A stretch of 6,099 nucleotides of DNA from Armatimonadetes bacterium UBA5829. Lineage in GTDB: Bacteria > Armatimonadota > UBA5829. Below, piece after piece: positions 1-6,099 of this stretch (its first letter is position 1; the number at the start of each line of letters is the position of its first letter). The stretch covers positions 2,731-8,829 of the forward strand of contig DJHI01000324.1 of the NCBI GenBank assembly GCA_002431715.1. The letters run 5' to 3'. The notes under the pieces were generated by a model. The model was not told the DNA's origin, did not search any database, and saw only the letters and a list, made by a program, of their open reading frames with translations. Made by a program: the position numbers and the translations under genes.

Positions 1-844
1 CGGCGCGGAATTTATAGCCTTCCTGCATGCCGCCCGCATGTTCGAAGATAAGCTCACGCAAAGTTATACCCATCGGCAGCTCATATGCGCCAGGGTTATT
101 GACCCGACCGCTCACGCCGTAAATCTTTGTCCCAGAATCCTTCGCTTTCCCGAGGCTGATGAACCAGTCCGCGCCGTGCTCGACAATATGCGGTACGCAG
201 CAGAGCGTCTCCACATTTTGAATAAGAGTGGGCTTACCCCAAACTCCACATGTCATAGGGTAGGGAGGCTTTGAGCGCGGGTTTGCTCGCCTGCCTTCCA
301 AAGCGTTCAATAACCCGGTTTCTTCGCCACACATATACCGGCCTGCGCTGGTGTGTATGTTAAGATTGAATCCCCGTCCCTTGCCAAGCACATTCTTACC
401 GATATAGTTCTTTTTGTTGGCTTCAGAAATAGCCCGTTCCAGCACGGCTCGCGCGCGGCTGTATTCGGCTCTTATAAAAATGTAGGCGGTATCGATCCGG
501 CAGGCGTATGCGGCGATGGCGATTCCCTCGATAAGCTGGTGTGGGTCGCCTTCGACCAGAAACCTGTCCTTGAATGTCCCCGGCTCCATCTCATCGAAAT
601 TGCATGCAAGGTATCTTGGATGCGTCGACTCATCGGCTGGAGGCATTGCAGACCATTTAAAGGCCGTCGGAAACCCCGCGCCTCCACGGCCTTTGAGCTT
701 GGAATCTGATACCAGCTTAATGATCTCCTCCGGAGCCATGTCGCAAGCTGTGCGAAGAGCCTGATAGCCGCCGTTTGCCTCATAATCGTCTATCCATGTG
801 GTATCTTTCGACCTTATTATATTTTTAGTAAGTATTGCTTCCAT
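1..844 (-). CDS. nuoF: NADH-quinone oxidoreductase subunit F (NuoF), 3' end missing
   Basis: NuoF is the 51-kDa-type flavoprotein of complex I. It oxidises NADH at FMN and passes electrons to the FeS chain, and it sits at the tip of the cytoplasmic arm beside NuoE. I translated the minus strand from ATG 844-842 and read 281 codons to the window edge. Visible are the glycine-rich nucleotide-binding stretch GRGGAGFPTAFKW (residues about 52-64), NFDEMEPGTFKDR (82-94), AGRYMCGEETGLLNALEGRRANPRS (about 167-191) and KPTLIQNVETLC (about 204-215). All of these match the E. coli type of NuoF closely. The C-terminal third, which carries the SxxCxxC cysteines of cluster N3, lies outside the window, so the gene is cut by the edge and is not known to be broken. 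The start is fixed: the preceding in-frame codon is the nuoE stop, so TAG|ATG abut directly, which implies coupled translation. One oddity is Phe83, where the family usually has Ala. Confidence 0.97.
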   Translation of the reverse strand, partial: MEAILTKNIIRSKDTTWIDDYEANGGYQALRTACDMAPEEIIKLVSDSKLKGRGGAGFPTAFKWSAMPPADESTHPRYLACNFDEMEPGTFKDRFLVEGDPHQLIEGIAIAAYACRIDTAYIFIRAEYSRARAVLERAISEANKKNYIGKNVLGKGRGFNLNIHTSAGRYMCGEETGLLNALEGRRANPRSKPPYPMTCGVWGKPTLIQNVETLCCVPHIVEHGADWFISLGKAKDSGTKIYGVSGRVNNPGAYELPMGITLRELIFEHAGGMQEGYKFRA

Positions 845-1321
845 CTATCGCCTATTGGCTGTTATATCAGCGAGAATTCGATCCAATTTTTCTTCAGTAA
901 GGTTGCCTATAACTTTCCCATCGAGGATCATCGCAGGCGCCTCATCGCAGTGACCGAGGCAGACAGTCGGAAGCAGAGTTACCTCGCCGTCCGCAGTCGT
1001 CCGGCCGAGTGTTATTCCTAGTTTGCGCTCCAGGTAATCGACAATTCTCTCTTCTCCCATAATCCAGCAGCTTACGCTGTCGCATACCATAATTACGTGC
1101 CCACCTACCGGCTTCCTGAAGATGAGGTTATAGAACGTCGCAACACTGTCGATTTCAGAGTGAGTCATATTCAGAACACCGGTAAGATCATCGATAGCTT
1201 CATCAGATATCCAGCCTCTATGTTTCTGCACGATTCTAAGCGCGTCGATGCAGCCCGATTGCCTGGACGGCAGATCTTTAAGCTCCTCTTCAATTTCTTT
1301 TAGTTCTCTCTCACTCAGCAT
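845..1321 (-). CDS. nuoE: NADH-quinone oxidoreductase subunit E (NuoE)
   Basis: NuoE is the 24-kDa-type thioredoxin-like subunit of the complex I N module. It holds the binuclear [2Fe-2S] cluster N1a next to the FMN of NuoF. The 158-residue length is normal for the family. All four cluster ligands are present: C80 and C85 in CDSVSC (C-X4-C), and C121 and C125 in CLGHC (C-X3-C). The helical N-terminal part includes the typical GWISDEAI and VATFYNLIF stretches (about 36-69). The wording around the cysteines (CDSVSCWIMG, LLPTVCLGHCDEAPAM) is of the E. coli type. The ATG at 1321-1319 follows the nuoCD stop by 24 bases, the only real spacer in the cluster. The ribosome binding site there is weak (an AGG about 9 bases upstream). 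The stop abuts the nuoF start. Nothing is missing or truncated. Confidence 0.97.
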   Translation of the reverse strand: MLSERELKEIEEELKDLPSRQSGCIDALRIVQKHRGWISDEAIDDLTGVLNMTHSEIDSVATFYNLIFRKPVGGHVIMVCDSVSCWIMGEERIVDYLERKLGITLGRTTADGEVTLLPTVCLGHCDEAPAMILDGKVIGNLTEEKLDRILADITANRR

Positions 1322-1345
1322 CGTTTGAAACCTATAATCTGTAAC

Positions 1346-3079
1346 CTATCTGTCCACATCTCCCATAACATAATCCATGCTCCCCAGTATTGCGATCAAG
1401 TCAGAGATCAGCAGGCCGCGCGCGAGCATCGGCAGAGTCTGCAGATGTGGAAAAGAAGGTGTTCTTATATGGCAGCGATAGGCATAGCTGCTGCCATCGC
1501 TTGTTATGTAATACCCGTTGTTACCCTTGGGCGCTTCCGTAGAGACCATAGCCTCACCTATGGGCATTGGCTGTCCCCAACTGACCGAGAGGAAGTGATT
1601 GATAAGCGTTTCGATATCCTCCATTGTCCGCGGTTTTTCAGGGGGCATCGCAAGCGGGCTTTCGCTTTTGTAGGGGCCTTCGGGCATATTAGCCGACGCC
1701 TGAGTTATAATCTTGAGACTCTGGCGCATCTCTTCAATCCGCACGATGGTTCTGGCATAGGAGTCGCCTTCATCAGCCAGAGGCACCTCAAAGTCGAACC
1801 GCTCATACATCGAATACGGCCGCTTTTTTCTCAAATCCCAATCGACGCCGGTTGACCGCAGGTTCGGCCCCGTGACTCCCCAGCCAATAGCGGACTCTTT
1901 AGTATAAACGCCTACGCCTTTTGTCCGCTGCTTGAAGATCGAGTTTTTTACCAGCATCCCTTCATATTCATCAATTCTAGCCGGAAAATAACCGAGGAAA
2001 TCATCGATGAGTGTTTTCCAGCCGTCCGGCAGATCGGTGGCGACACCTCCTATCCGAAACCATGAAGGGTGCATGCGCCCACCGCAGATCGCTTCTATAA
2101 TGTCGAATATCCTTTCGCGGTCATTAAAGGTGAAGAAAACGGGAGACATTGCACCTAAATCCGTGCAAAAAGTTCCAAACCAGACCAGATGGTTTGCGAT
2201 CCTGAAAAGCTCACAAAGCATCAGGCGGATCACCTGTGCGCGTTCAGGCACATCGATTCCAGCCAGTTTCTCGACACTAAGCACATACGGAAGGTTGTTC
2301 TGGACACCGGCGAGGTAGTCAATCCGATCAGTGTAAGGGATATAGGTATGAAAAGTCTGCCTTTCGGCCATTTTTTCAGCGCCGCGATGATGCCAGCCGA
2401 TATCGATTACCGAATTTGCTATCTGCTCTCCATCGAGTTGAAGTATTATCCTGAGCAGCCCGTGCGTGCCGGTGTGATGCGGCCCCAGGTTAAGAAACAT
2501 ATAATCCGTGTCATCAGTGCCACGTTTGAGGCCGAATCTCTCGGGGTCGATTTTTAGCTGAAGTTCTTCTTCTTCCTGTCTGATATCAGGCAGGACGTAT
2601 GGCGGCATCTCGGTTGCTCGTGCGGGATGCTCTTTGCGCAGAGGGTGCCCTTCCCAATATGACGGCATAAGAATTCGTCTTAAACATGGATGATCTTTAA
2701 CATTAATTCCGAACATATCCCAGATTTCGCGCTCATACCAGTCGGCATTAGGCCAGATATCGGTGACGGTTTGAATTGAGGGATAATCACCCTGAAGAGG
2801 TACCTTAAGCCGGATGTCCGAGTTTCGTTCCAGTGAAAGGAGGTGATAGACGGCAGTAAAATCGGATTTTGGTTGATCGGCCCGCTTTCTTCGAGCGCGC
2901 TCGTCAATCGCACAGAGGTCGTACAGCATAGGGTAGGGCGCTTGTATTTCTGACTTGAGGTAGGCCAGCACGTTGCGGGCATGTTCGCTCTCGACCCAGA
3001 TCGTCGGTATCTCATCGCGAGTCGATTGGACGATAAAATCGATGTTTGGAAATTTGCTCTTCAGCTCTTCTACAATCAT
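1346..3079 (-). CDS. nuoCD: Fused NADH-quinone oxidoreductase subunit C/D (NuoCD)
   Basis: This is a fusion of the 30-kDa-type (NuoC) and 49-kDa-type (NuoD) subunits of the complex I Q module. NuoD forms most of the quinone cavity with NuoB. From the ATG at 3079 it has 577 residues, close to the roughly 600 of E. coli NuoCD, and matches it almost end to end. The NuoC part is about residues 1-165, with [12 protein letters not shown] (114-125) and the HPLRK motif near 145. The NuoD part begins about residue 185, with GPHHTGTHG (199-207), [22 protein letters not shown] (quinone-site Tyr about 255), [17 protein letters not shown], and RTPSF (539-543), and ends in VMGDVDR. I chose the ATG at 3079 because it overlaps the nuoB stop by one base and has AGGACGAGG just upstream. 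A GTG at 3127 would add 16 residues but reads 49 bases into nuoB. Usual HP-x-x-HG is HT-G-T-HG here. NuoD binds no FeS cluster; N2 is in NuoB. Confidence 0.97.
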   Translation of the reverse strand: MIVEELKSKFPNIDFIVQSTRDEIPTIWVESEHARNVLAYLKSEIQAPYPMLYDLCAIDERARRKRADQPKSDFTAVYHLLSLERNSDIRLKVPLQGDYPSIQTVTDIWPNADWYEREIWDMFGINVKDHPCLRRILMPSYWEGHPLRKEHPARATEMPPYVLPDIRQEEEELQLKIDPERFGLKRGTDDTDYMFLNLGPHHTGTHGLLRIILQLDGEQIANSVIDIGWHHRGAEKMAERQTFHTYIPYTDRIDYLAGVQNNLPYVLSVEKLAGIDVPERAQVIRLMLCELFRIANHLVWFGTFCTDLGAMSPVFFTFNDRERIFDIIEAICGGRMHPSWFRIGGVATDLPDGWKTLIDDFLGYFPARIDEYEGMLVKNSIFKQRTKGVGVYTKESAIGWGVTGPNLRSTGVDWDLRKKRPYSMYERFDFEVPLADEGDSYARTIVRIEEMRQSLKIITQASANMPEGPYKSESPLAMPPEKPRTMEDIETLINHFLSVSWGQPMPIGEAMVSTEAPKGNNGYYITSDGSSYAYRCHIRTPSFPHLQTLPMLARGLLISDLIAILGSMDYVMGDVDR

Positions 3080-3702
3080 CAGACCTCGTCCTGAGATTTC
3101 ATCTCGGTCATTGTCTGCCTTTCCCACTTTTTAAGGTCTCGCATAACAGGTAGTTGAGGCTTGACCACCCGGCCGGTCCCGACTACCCAACTAAGCGGTC
3201 TTCTTTCGGAACCGATCATATTCTGCAGCAGCAAGAGTCCTTCCAGGAACGCATCGGGTCTGGGGGGACATCCAGGCACATACACATCTACCGGCAGAAA
3301 GCTATCCACTCCCTGAACCACGCTGTAGATGTCATACATGCCGCCGGAGTTTGCGCATGATCCCATCGAGATTACCCACTTGGGCTCCATCATCTGATCG
3401 TAAAGTTGCTTGATTACCGGCGCGATTTTCTTAAAAACGGTTCCGGCAATTACAATCACATCGGCCTCTCTGGGGGTCCCGCGGATGACTTCAGACCCGA
3501 ACCGCGAGATATCATATTTACTGGTGAATGCAGCGGACATTTCAACAAAGCAGCACGAGGTTCCAAACCCAAACGGCCAGATTGAGTTCTTTCGACCCCA
3601 TGCAATGAGGTCCTGAAGCTTTGCCATAAGGAAGTTCTGTTTTATGCCGGATTCGGCATAAAGGAGAGGTTTTGTCGATGATGACTCGTTGGGGGCGGTC
3701 AA
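3079..3702 (-). CDS. nuoB: NADH-quinone oxidoreductase subunit B (NuoB)
   Basis: NuoB is the PSST-type subunit that carries [4Fe-4S] cluster N2, the last electron carrier before quinone. The 207-residue product shows all four ligands: the tandem C50-C51 in [11 protein letters not shown]116 in [11 protein letters not shown], and C145 in PGCPPRP. The stretch from about residue 26 ([18 protein letters not shown]) to [14 protein letters not shown] and RRPLSWVVG is nearly superimposable on E. coli NuoB. The start is read as TTG at 3702-3700, within a TTGA overlap with the nuoA stop. It is preceded by GGAGGAGGG (3705-3713) at good spacing. The first ATG, at residue 26, would remove an N-terminal tail that the E. 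coli protein also has, so TTG is preferred. The stop TGA shares one base with the nuoCD ATG. Confidence 0.97.
   Translation of the reverse strand: MTAPNESSSTKPLLYAESGIKQNFLMAKLQDLIAWGRKNSIWPFGFGTSCCFVEMSAAFTSKYDISRFGSEVIRGTPREADVIVIAGTVFKKIAPVIKQLYDQMMEPKWVISMGSCANSGGMYDIYSVVQGVDSFLPVDVYVPGCPPRPDAFLEGLLLLQNMIGSERRPLSWVVGTGRVVKPQLPVMRDLKKWERQTMTEMKSQDEV
3084..3092 (-). promoter_or_regulatory. Ribosome binding site deciding the nuoCD start
   Basis: On the minus strand AGGACGAGG lies 4 bases before an ATG (3079-3077) that overlaps the nuoB TGA in a TGATG junction. This favours the ATG over the GTG 48 bases upstream, which has no comparable site. Confidence 0.7.
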
Positions 3703-4094
3703 AACCCTCCTCCGTTGTTATTGCTGTTGCGGTGAGAATACCAGTCCAGACCGCCCAATCTCCAGACATAGATCAAGCCGACCGCGAGTGTGATTATAAA
3801 GAGCGCTGAAGCAATATATCCGGGCCAGCCGACCTGTCGAAACGCTGCGGCCCAGGCGAAAATTATTGCGACTTCCACGTCGAACAGAATGAAGAATATC
3901 CCGACAAGATAATATCTTGCCCCATATCTTAGATGCGCGGAGCCGGTGGGGTCGATACCCGATTCATATGGCTCGCTGCAGGCTCTTGTTCTATGCTTTT
4001 CACCGAGCAAGTGGCTGACGGCGACCATTCCTGTGACGGTCAGCACCACCAGCGCTCCATATATCACATAGGGCCATATAATCGGAGAAGTCAT
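3699..4094 (-). CDS. nuoA: NADH-quinone oxidoreductase subunit A (NuoA)
   Basis: NuoA is the ND3-type membrane subunit of complex I, located where the membrane arm meets the quinone chamber. The 131-residue product has three predicted transmembrane segments, at about residues 8-30, 60-83 and 92-112. The first loop holds the family signature [21 protein letters not shown] (about 42-62). The second helix carries the conserved acidic pair in FDVEVA (D72 and E74). A polar tail of Asn, Gly and Ser (about 121-131) ends the protein, and its codons double as the nuoB ribosome binding site. NuoA is the first gene of the nuo cluster. The ATG at 4094-4092 has a modest AGTAGG about 8 bases upstream. The gene lies about 120 bases beyond the pseudopilin stop, with a terminator between them, so it probably has its own promoter. 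Confidence 0.96.
   Translation of the reverse strand: MTSPIIWPYVIYGALVVLTVTGMVAVSHLLGEKHRTRACSEPYESGIDPTGSAHLRYGARYYLVGIFFILFDVEVAIIFAWAAAFRQVGWPGYIASALFIITLAVGLIYVWRLGGLDWYSHRNSNNNGGGF
3705..3713 (-). promoter_or_regulatory. Ribosome binding site for the TTG start of nuoB
   Basis: The minus strand reads GGAGGAGGG, with the GGAGG core 6 bases before TTG (3702-3700). The start and the nuoA stop share TTGA. The strong site compensates for the weak start codon and fits re-initiation by ribosomes finishing nuoA. Confidence 0.75.
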
Positions 4095-4153
4095 AATGGA
4101 TACCTACTGCTAAATGAGATTACATCTAGCTCGGCGATACCCATTACATGTGA

Positions 4154-4180
4154 ATAATAAACGTTGATGAATGATATCAA
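4154..4180 (-). promoter_or_regulatory. Candidate promoter of the nuo operon
   Basis: On the minus strand TTGATA (4180-4175) is followed after 15 bases by TATTAT (4159-4154); each hexamer matches the sigma-70 consensus at 5 of 6 positions. The spacer is short. The -35 element begins in the T-tract of the upstream gene's terminator. Transcription would start near 4147 and give a leader of about 50 bases before nuoA. The only space between that terminator and nuoA is 4095-4178, so a promoter is expected here, but this exact placement is a guess from consensus matching. Confidence 0.35.
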
Positions 4181-4203
4181 AAAAGCCGGGATAAAATCCC
4201 GGC
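4179..4203 (-). terminator. Intrinsic terminator of the pseudopilin gene
   Basis: The minus strand reads a 7-bp GC-rich stem (GCCGGGA / TCCCGGC) around a 5-base TTTTA loop, followed at once by six T. It begins 13 bases after the pseudopilin stop codon and points towards nuoA. It should end the pseudopilin transcript and separate that gene from the nuo operon. Confidence 0.9.
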
Positions 4204-4216
4204 CTGATATTGAAGC

Positions 4217-4894
4217 TTAGTTTTTAGCATTTGTTATTTTGCTTATTCTCCAGTAGTAGTAGTCTCTCTCTTCAGTCTTGAGAACACTCATAAATGCACA
4301 GTGGCCATCGCAAAATGAAAAAACACCGCCTTTATTGTTTCCACCAGAGTGATACGGCCAGAATTTACCTGCATCTTCACCTGTGGCACTATTATCCCAA
4401 GGTTCAGCAGACCAGTCACCGTCTGTGTTTTCGGCTATTAGGATTGTCTGTCCAGGGAATGGTATGCTAGAAAGAATTCGAACGTATGGCTTGCTATAAA
4501 CTCCAGAGGGGAAATAGCTGCCGTTTTCATTCATGCAGAGGTAAGTATTCATGCCGTAATGTCCAACTGTAGAACGTACATACTTATGGTTTTTAGCCGG
4601 GCAGATCAGCACGTTTTTATTCTTGAGGTACTTCATGATTCTCCAGCGGAAAGTTTTTCCGTCCCAGTCATTCCAGTTAGTTTCCGGGTCCCAAGCAATC
4701 GGCAGAGCGCCGCTGAAGTTATCGGCGTATAACATCAGACCAGCGGCAATCTGCTTCATATTATTGATGCATCTGGTCTTATTTGCCTGTTCTTTGGCAG
4801 AGGTCATTACAGGAAAAAGTATCGCAGCGAGAATTGCGATAATGGCGATCACAACCAGCAGTTCAATAAGTGTGAAACCGTCCCGTCTATTCAT
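4217..4894 (-). CDS. Type IV pilin-like / type II secretion pseudopilin with C-terminal H-Xn-DG motif
   Basis: This is an exported pilin-like protein of 225 residues. The N terminus is a canonical prepilin leader: a short basic MNRRDG, then the cleavage point G6|F7, then [20 protein letters not shown] with Glu at mature position 5. A prepilin peptidase should cleave it and N-methylate Phe7. The helix continues through [28 protein letters not shown]. The globular part has CP at 98-99 and ends with H182...FCDGH (D196-G197), the H-X9-DG type of tail seen in the very large pseudopilin families of Armatimonadota and Planctomycetota; here the gap is 13 residues, not 9. The start has GGGAGG five bases upstream. 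The gene stands alone, with its own strong promoter and terminator. I see no secretion or pilus assembly genes beside it, so its partner machine and role (surface fibre, secretion or adhesion) cannot be told from this window. Confidence 0.93.
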   Translation of the reverse strand: MNRRDGFTLIELLVVIAIIAILAAILFPVMTSAKEQANKTRCINNMKQIAAGLMLYADNFSGALPIAWDPETNWNDWDGKTFRWRIMKYLKNKNVLICPAKNHKYVRSTVGHYGMNTYLCMNENGSYFPSGVYSKPYVRILSSIPFPGQTILIAENTDGDWSAEPWDNSATGEDAGKFWPYHSGGNNKGGVFSFCDGHCAFMSVLKTEERDYYYWRISKITNAKN

Positions 4895-4952
4895 TTGTCC
4901 CTCCCAGATTGTTAGAAATCACTATAGATATACAGCTAGATTTAAATGCTTC

Positions 4953-4980
4953 TTGCACTTATATTCAACATTACTATACT
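4953..4980 (+). promoter_or_regulatory. Weak candidate promoter for the rightward genes
   Basis: On the plus strand TTGCAC (4953-4958, only TTG matching) precedes TATACT (4975-4980, 5 of 6) with a 16-base spacer. It would serve the genes at 5075 and 5313. The -10 is the mirror copy of the leftward gene's -10 in the palindrome at 4974-4993. The weak -35 makes this tentative. Confidence 0.2.
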
Positions 4981-4993
4981 ATTGGCAGTATAG
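4974..4993. repeat. Inverted repeat over the divergent promoter region
   Basis: CTATACT (4974-4980) and AGTATAG (4987-4993) are perfect inverted copies around a 6-base spacer. The right arm contains the -10 of the pseudopilin promoter and the left arm covers its expected start site. It could be a binding site for a dimeric regulator, or simply two -10-like boxes facing opposite ways. No T-tract follows, so it is not a terminator. Confidence 0.5.
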
Positions 4994-5014
4994 CATAATA
5001 CCTAAATATGTCAA
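4987..5014 (-). promoter_or_regulatory. Sigma-70-type promoter of the pseudopilin gene
   Basis: The minus strand reads a perfect TTGACA (5014-5009), a 16-base spacer, then TATACT (4992-4987), which matches at 5 of 6 positions and is preceded by TGC, an extended -10. Transcription would start near 4980 and give a leader of about 85 bases before the ATG at 4894. This is the best promoter match in the window. Confidence 0.75.
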
Positions 5015-5074
5015 CGAGCTTCAGAATGATTTATTCAATTGAAAAAGAAGAAAAATTAGTAAAAAAGGAAAATC

Positions 5075-5275
5075 ATGCACAAATACGCACGTATCGAGCC
5101 GATGTTAATTGACAATGGTCGTCACTCGTTTACATATGTGTTGCGTTATAAAGAGCAGCCAGAGTGGCGTGCCAAACCACGCAATGCCGGTGTATTGACA
5201 AAGCCCCATCAATATGCCACACTGAAAAAGTGCACGGGATTGGGCTTGCTTTATCCCCGTAAGCTTTGCATTTGA
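5075..5275 (+). CDS. Small basic hypothetical protein (66 residues)
   Basis: I do not recognise this product. It begins at an ATG with AAGGA five bases upstream, a good ribosome binding site, and runs 66 codons to TGA. It has no AGA, AGG or ATA codons. The product is clearly basic (about 7 Lys and 6 Arg against 4 acidic residues), with several Tyr and His, two Cys near the end (53 and 65), no signal peptide and no membrane segment. It lies 37 bases before the exported-protein gene on the same strand, so the two could be co-transcribed. It may be a genuine small gene, a translated leader, or a chance ORF in a structured 5' leader: several short hairpins can be drawn within it. Neither the opposite strand nor the other frames hold a better candidate here. 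Confidence 0.45.
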   Translation: MHKYARIEPMLIDNGRHSFTYVLRYKEQPEWRAKPRNAGVLTKPHQYATLKKCTGLGLLYPRKLCI

Positions 5276-5312
5276 GCGCGCTCGATCAAACCCTACACGG
5301 AGGTAGTATTAC

Positions 5313-6099
5313 ATGTGTCGTCTTCTACTCCCCATATTCCTCTTTCTTGCTGGTTCCCAAGGTGTATTTGGTAATGATGTAGACATTACCTCACTCGAAG
5401 TCAAACCCGATGTGGTTAATCGCAACCTTATTTCGAATGGAAGCTTTGAATCTATTGCTAAAAGTGGGGTTCTTACAGGCTGGAAGTGGAATGCGGATGG
5501 CATAAAATCTACCTGCAAAATCGACACCAACGGTGCTATTGATGGCCGCCGGAGCATGAAATTTATAAACATGTCTCCTGCTGTAGCGGGCATCAACGGC
5601 GATCTGACTCTTGCTCAACGCATCATTCTTGAGCCAGGTAAAAAATATACACTGAGCGCGTGGACGAAATCGTATAATCCCGGTTTTACGCGAATATTCG
5701 GCGGCAATGATCTTCAGTATCGCATAGCCTTGCCTGCTACCAACGGCAAATGGCGGCGTGTCAGCCTCACATTCACCGCTACCGAAAAGGACAAGAAATT
5801 CGAAGTGTGTATCCTTACACGGCGTGAAACAAGCGGAGTATGGCTTGATGACATCAGGTTGGAGCCTGGAGATAGAGCAACCATCGGAAAACCGCTGCCA
5901 GGCTCTGAAAGCCGCATACGTATCTGCCCGGATAATCAAGACTCGAAGATCACTACCGAGGGCCAGTTCAAAATGCCTTTTACAGTCTATACACCCAAGG
6001 CGGTATCGGGTGTGGCAGAGGTAGATATCACGACCTCGACAAAGAAGTTCACCAGTCGAGTCAATTTGAAACCGGGAGTCTCACGGATAATCATTCATG
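5313..6099 (+). CDS. Exported protein with carbohydrate-binding-like jelly-roll domain, 3' end missing
   Basis: The first 262 codons are present and the frame runs off the right edge. The N terminus is a signal peptide: MCRLLLPIFLFLAG, with likely cleavage around residue 20 (GVFG|ND). Residues about 38-185 look like a CBM_4_9-type beta-sandwich. The domain opens with NLISNGSFES followed by GWKW, has SMKF at 81-84 and the mid-domain phrase LEPGKKYTLSAWTKS (106-120), then GKWRRVSLTFTAT (145-157), and closes with GVWLDDIRLEPG (175-186). Such domains bind sugars or stabilise extracellular enzymes and are often followed by a glycoside hydrolase or further beta-sandwich repeats. Residues about 203-262 look like the start of another beta-rich domain, but the catalytic part, if any, is outside the window. 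The ATG at 5313 has GGAGG (5299-5303) nine bases upstream. The substrate and enzyme class cannot be stated from this part. Confidence 0.85.
   Translation, partial: MCRLLLPIFLFLAGSQGVFGNDVDITSLEVKPDVVNRNLISNGSFESIAKSGVLTGWKWNADGIKSTCKIDTNGAIDGRRSMKFINMSPAVAGINGDLTLAQRIILEPGKKYTLSAWTKSYNPGFTRIFGGNDLQYRIALPATNGKWRRVSLTFTATEKDKKFEVCILTRRETSGVWLDDIRLEPGDRATIGKPLPGSESRIRICPDNQDSKITTEGQFKMPFTVYTPKAVSGVAEVDITTSTKKFTSRVNLKPGVSRIIIH

Noticed and set aside
353..783. Open frames on both strands (82-118 codons)
   Set aside because: They lie inside nuoF, which is confirmed by its FMN/NADH motifs, and are shadow frames of it.
1325..1855. Plus-strand open frame of 176 codons
   Set aside because: It is antisense to the C-terminal part of nuoCD, whose protein match is unambiguous; the plus frame has no recognisable domain.
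3079..3127. GTG start for nuoCD at 3127
   Set aside because: It would overlap nuoB by 49 bases and has no ribosome binding site; the ATG at 3079 has both a site and the typical TGATG junction.
4974..4993. Inverted repeat as a bidirectional terminator
   Set aside because: The arms are AT-rich, no T-tract follows on either strand, and a strong promoter overlaps it.
5034..5043. 10-bp palindrome TTCAATTGAA upstream of the small ORF
   Set aside because: It is perfect but short, lies in a very AT-rich stretch and is within chance expectation; no partner copy is seen in the window.
5274..5283. 10-bp palindrome GAGCGCGCTC at the stop of the small ORF
   Set aside because: A self-complementary site with no loop and no T-tract is not a terminator; there is no second copy to suggest an operator or attachment site.
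5391..5939. Minus-strand open frame of 182 codons
   Set aside because: It is antisense to the exported carbohydrate-binding-like protein, which has a signal peptide, a ribosome binding site and clear domain phrases; the minus frame shows neither motif nor a good start context.
1..6099. CRISPR array, tRNA, insertion sequence or phage genes
   Set aside because: There are no regularly spaced direct repeats, no tRNA cloverleaf, no transposase or integrase motifs and no terminal inverted repeats on either strand.

Overview
The left two thirds of this window is the start of a respiratory complex I (NADH:quinone oxidoreductase, nuo) operon on the minus strand. Reading leftwards from about 4094, it holds nuoA, nuoB, a fused nuoCD, nuoE and the first 281 codons of nuoF, which runs off the left edge. 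Gene order, the nuoC-nuoD fusion and the wording of NuoB, NuoCD, NuoE and NuoF all match the Escherichia coli type of complex I. The genes are tightly packed: nuoA and nuoB overlap by 4 bases, nuoB and nuoCD by 1 base, nuoE and nuoF abut with no gap, and only nuoCD-nuoE has a spacer (24 bases). The products form the junction between the membrane arm (NuoA), the quinone-reducing Q module (NuoB, NuoCD) and the NADH-oxidising N module (NuoE, NuoF).

Upstream of nuoA, on the same strand but in a separate transcription unit, lies a gene for a type IV pilin-like / type II secretion pseudopilin (4217-4894). It has a canonical prepilin cleavage site and a C-terminal H-Xn-DG motif. It has a very good predicted promoter (TTGACA, 16-base spacer, TATACT with an extended TG) and ends in a clear intrinsic terminator at 4179-4203. 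A possible nuo promoter begins in the T-tract of that terminator.

The right third is transcribed in the opposite direction. After an AT-rich divergent intergenic region (4895-5074) come a small unrecognised basic ORF (5075-5275) with a good ribosome binding site, then the 5' part of a gene for an exported protein with a carbohydrate-binding-like jelly-roll domain (5313 to the right edge).

Organism: a Gram-negative-type aerobic or facultatively respiring bacterium with moderate GC. Pseudopilins with an H-Xn-DG tail and an 'AAILFPV' stretch after the hydrophobic helix are very abundant in Armatimonadota and also common in Planctomycetota, Verrucomicrobiota and Lentisphaerota. I favour Armatimonadota or a neighbouring lineage, with low to moderate confidence. 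I see no phage, transposon, CRISPR array, tRNA or rRNA in the window. Most of it is ordinary core metabolism. The points worth a second look are a substituted quinone-site motif in NuoD, an altered NADH-site residue in NuoF, the palindromic divergent promoter region, and the small ORF or possible RNA leader ahead of the exported protein.
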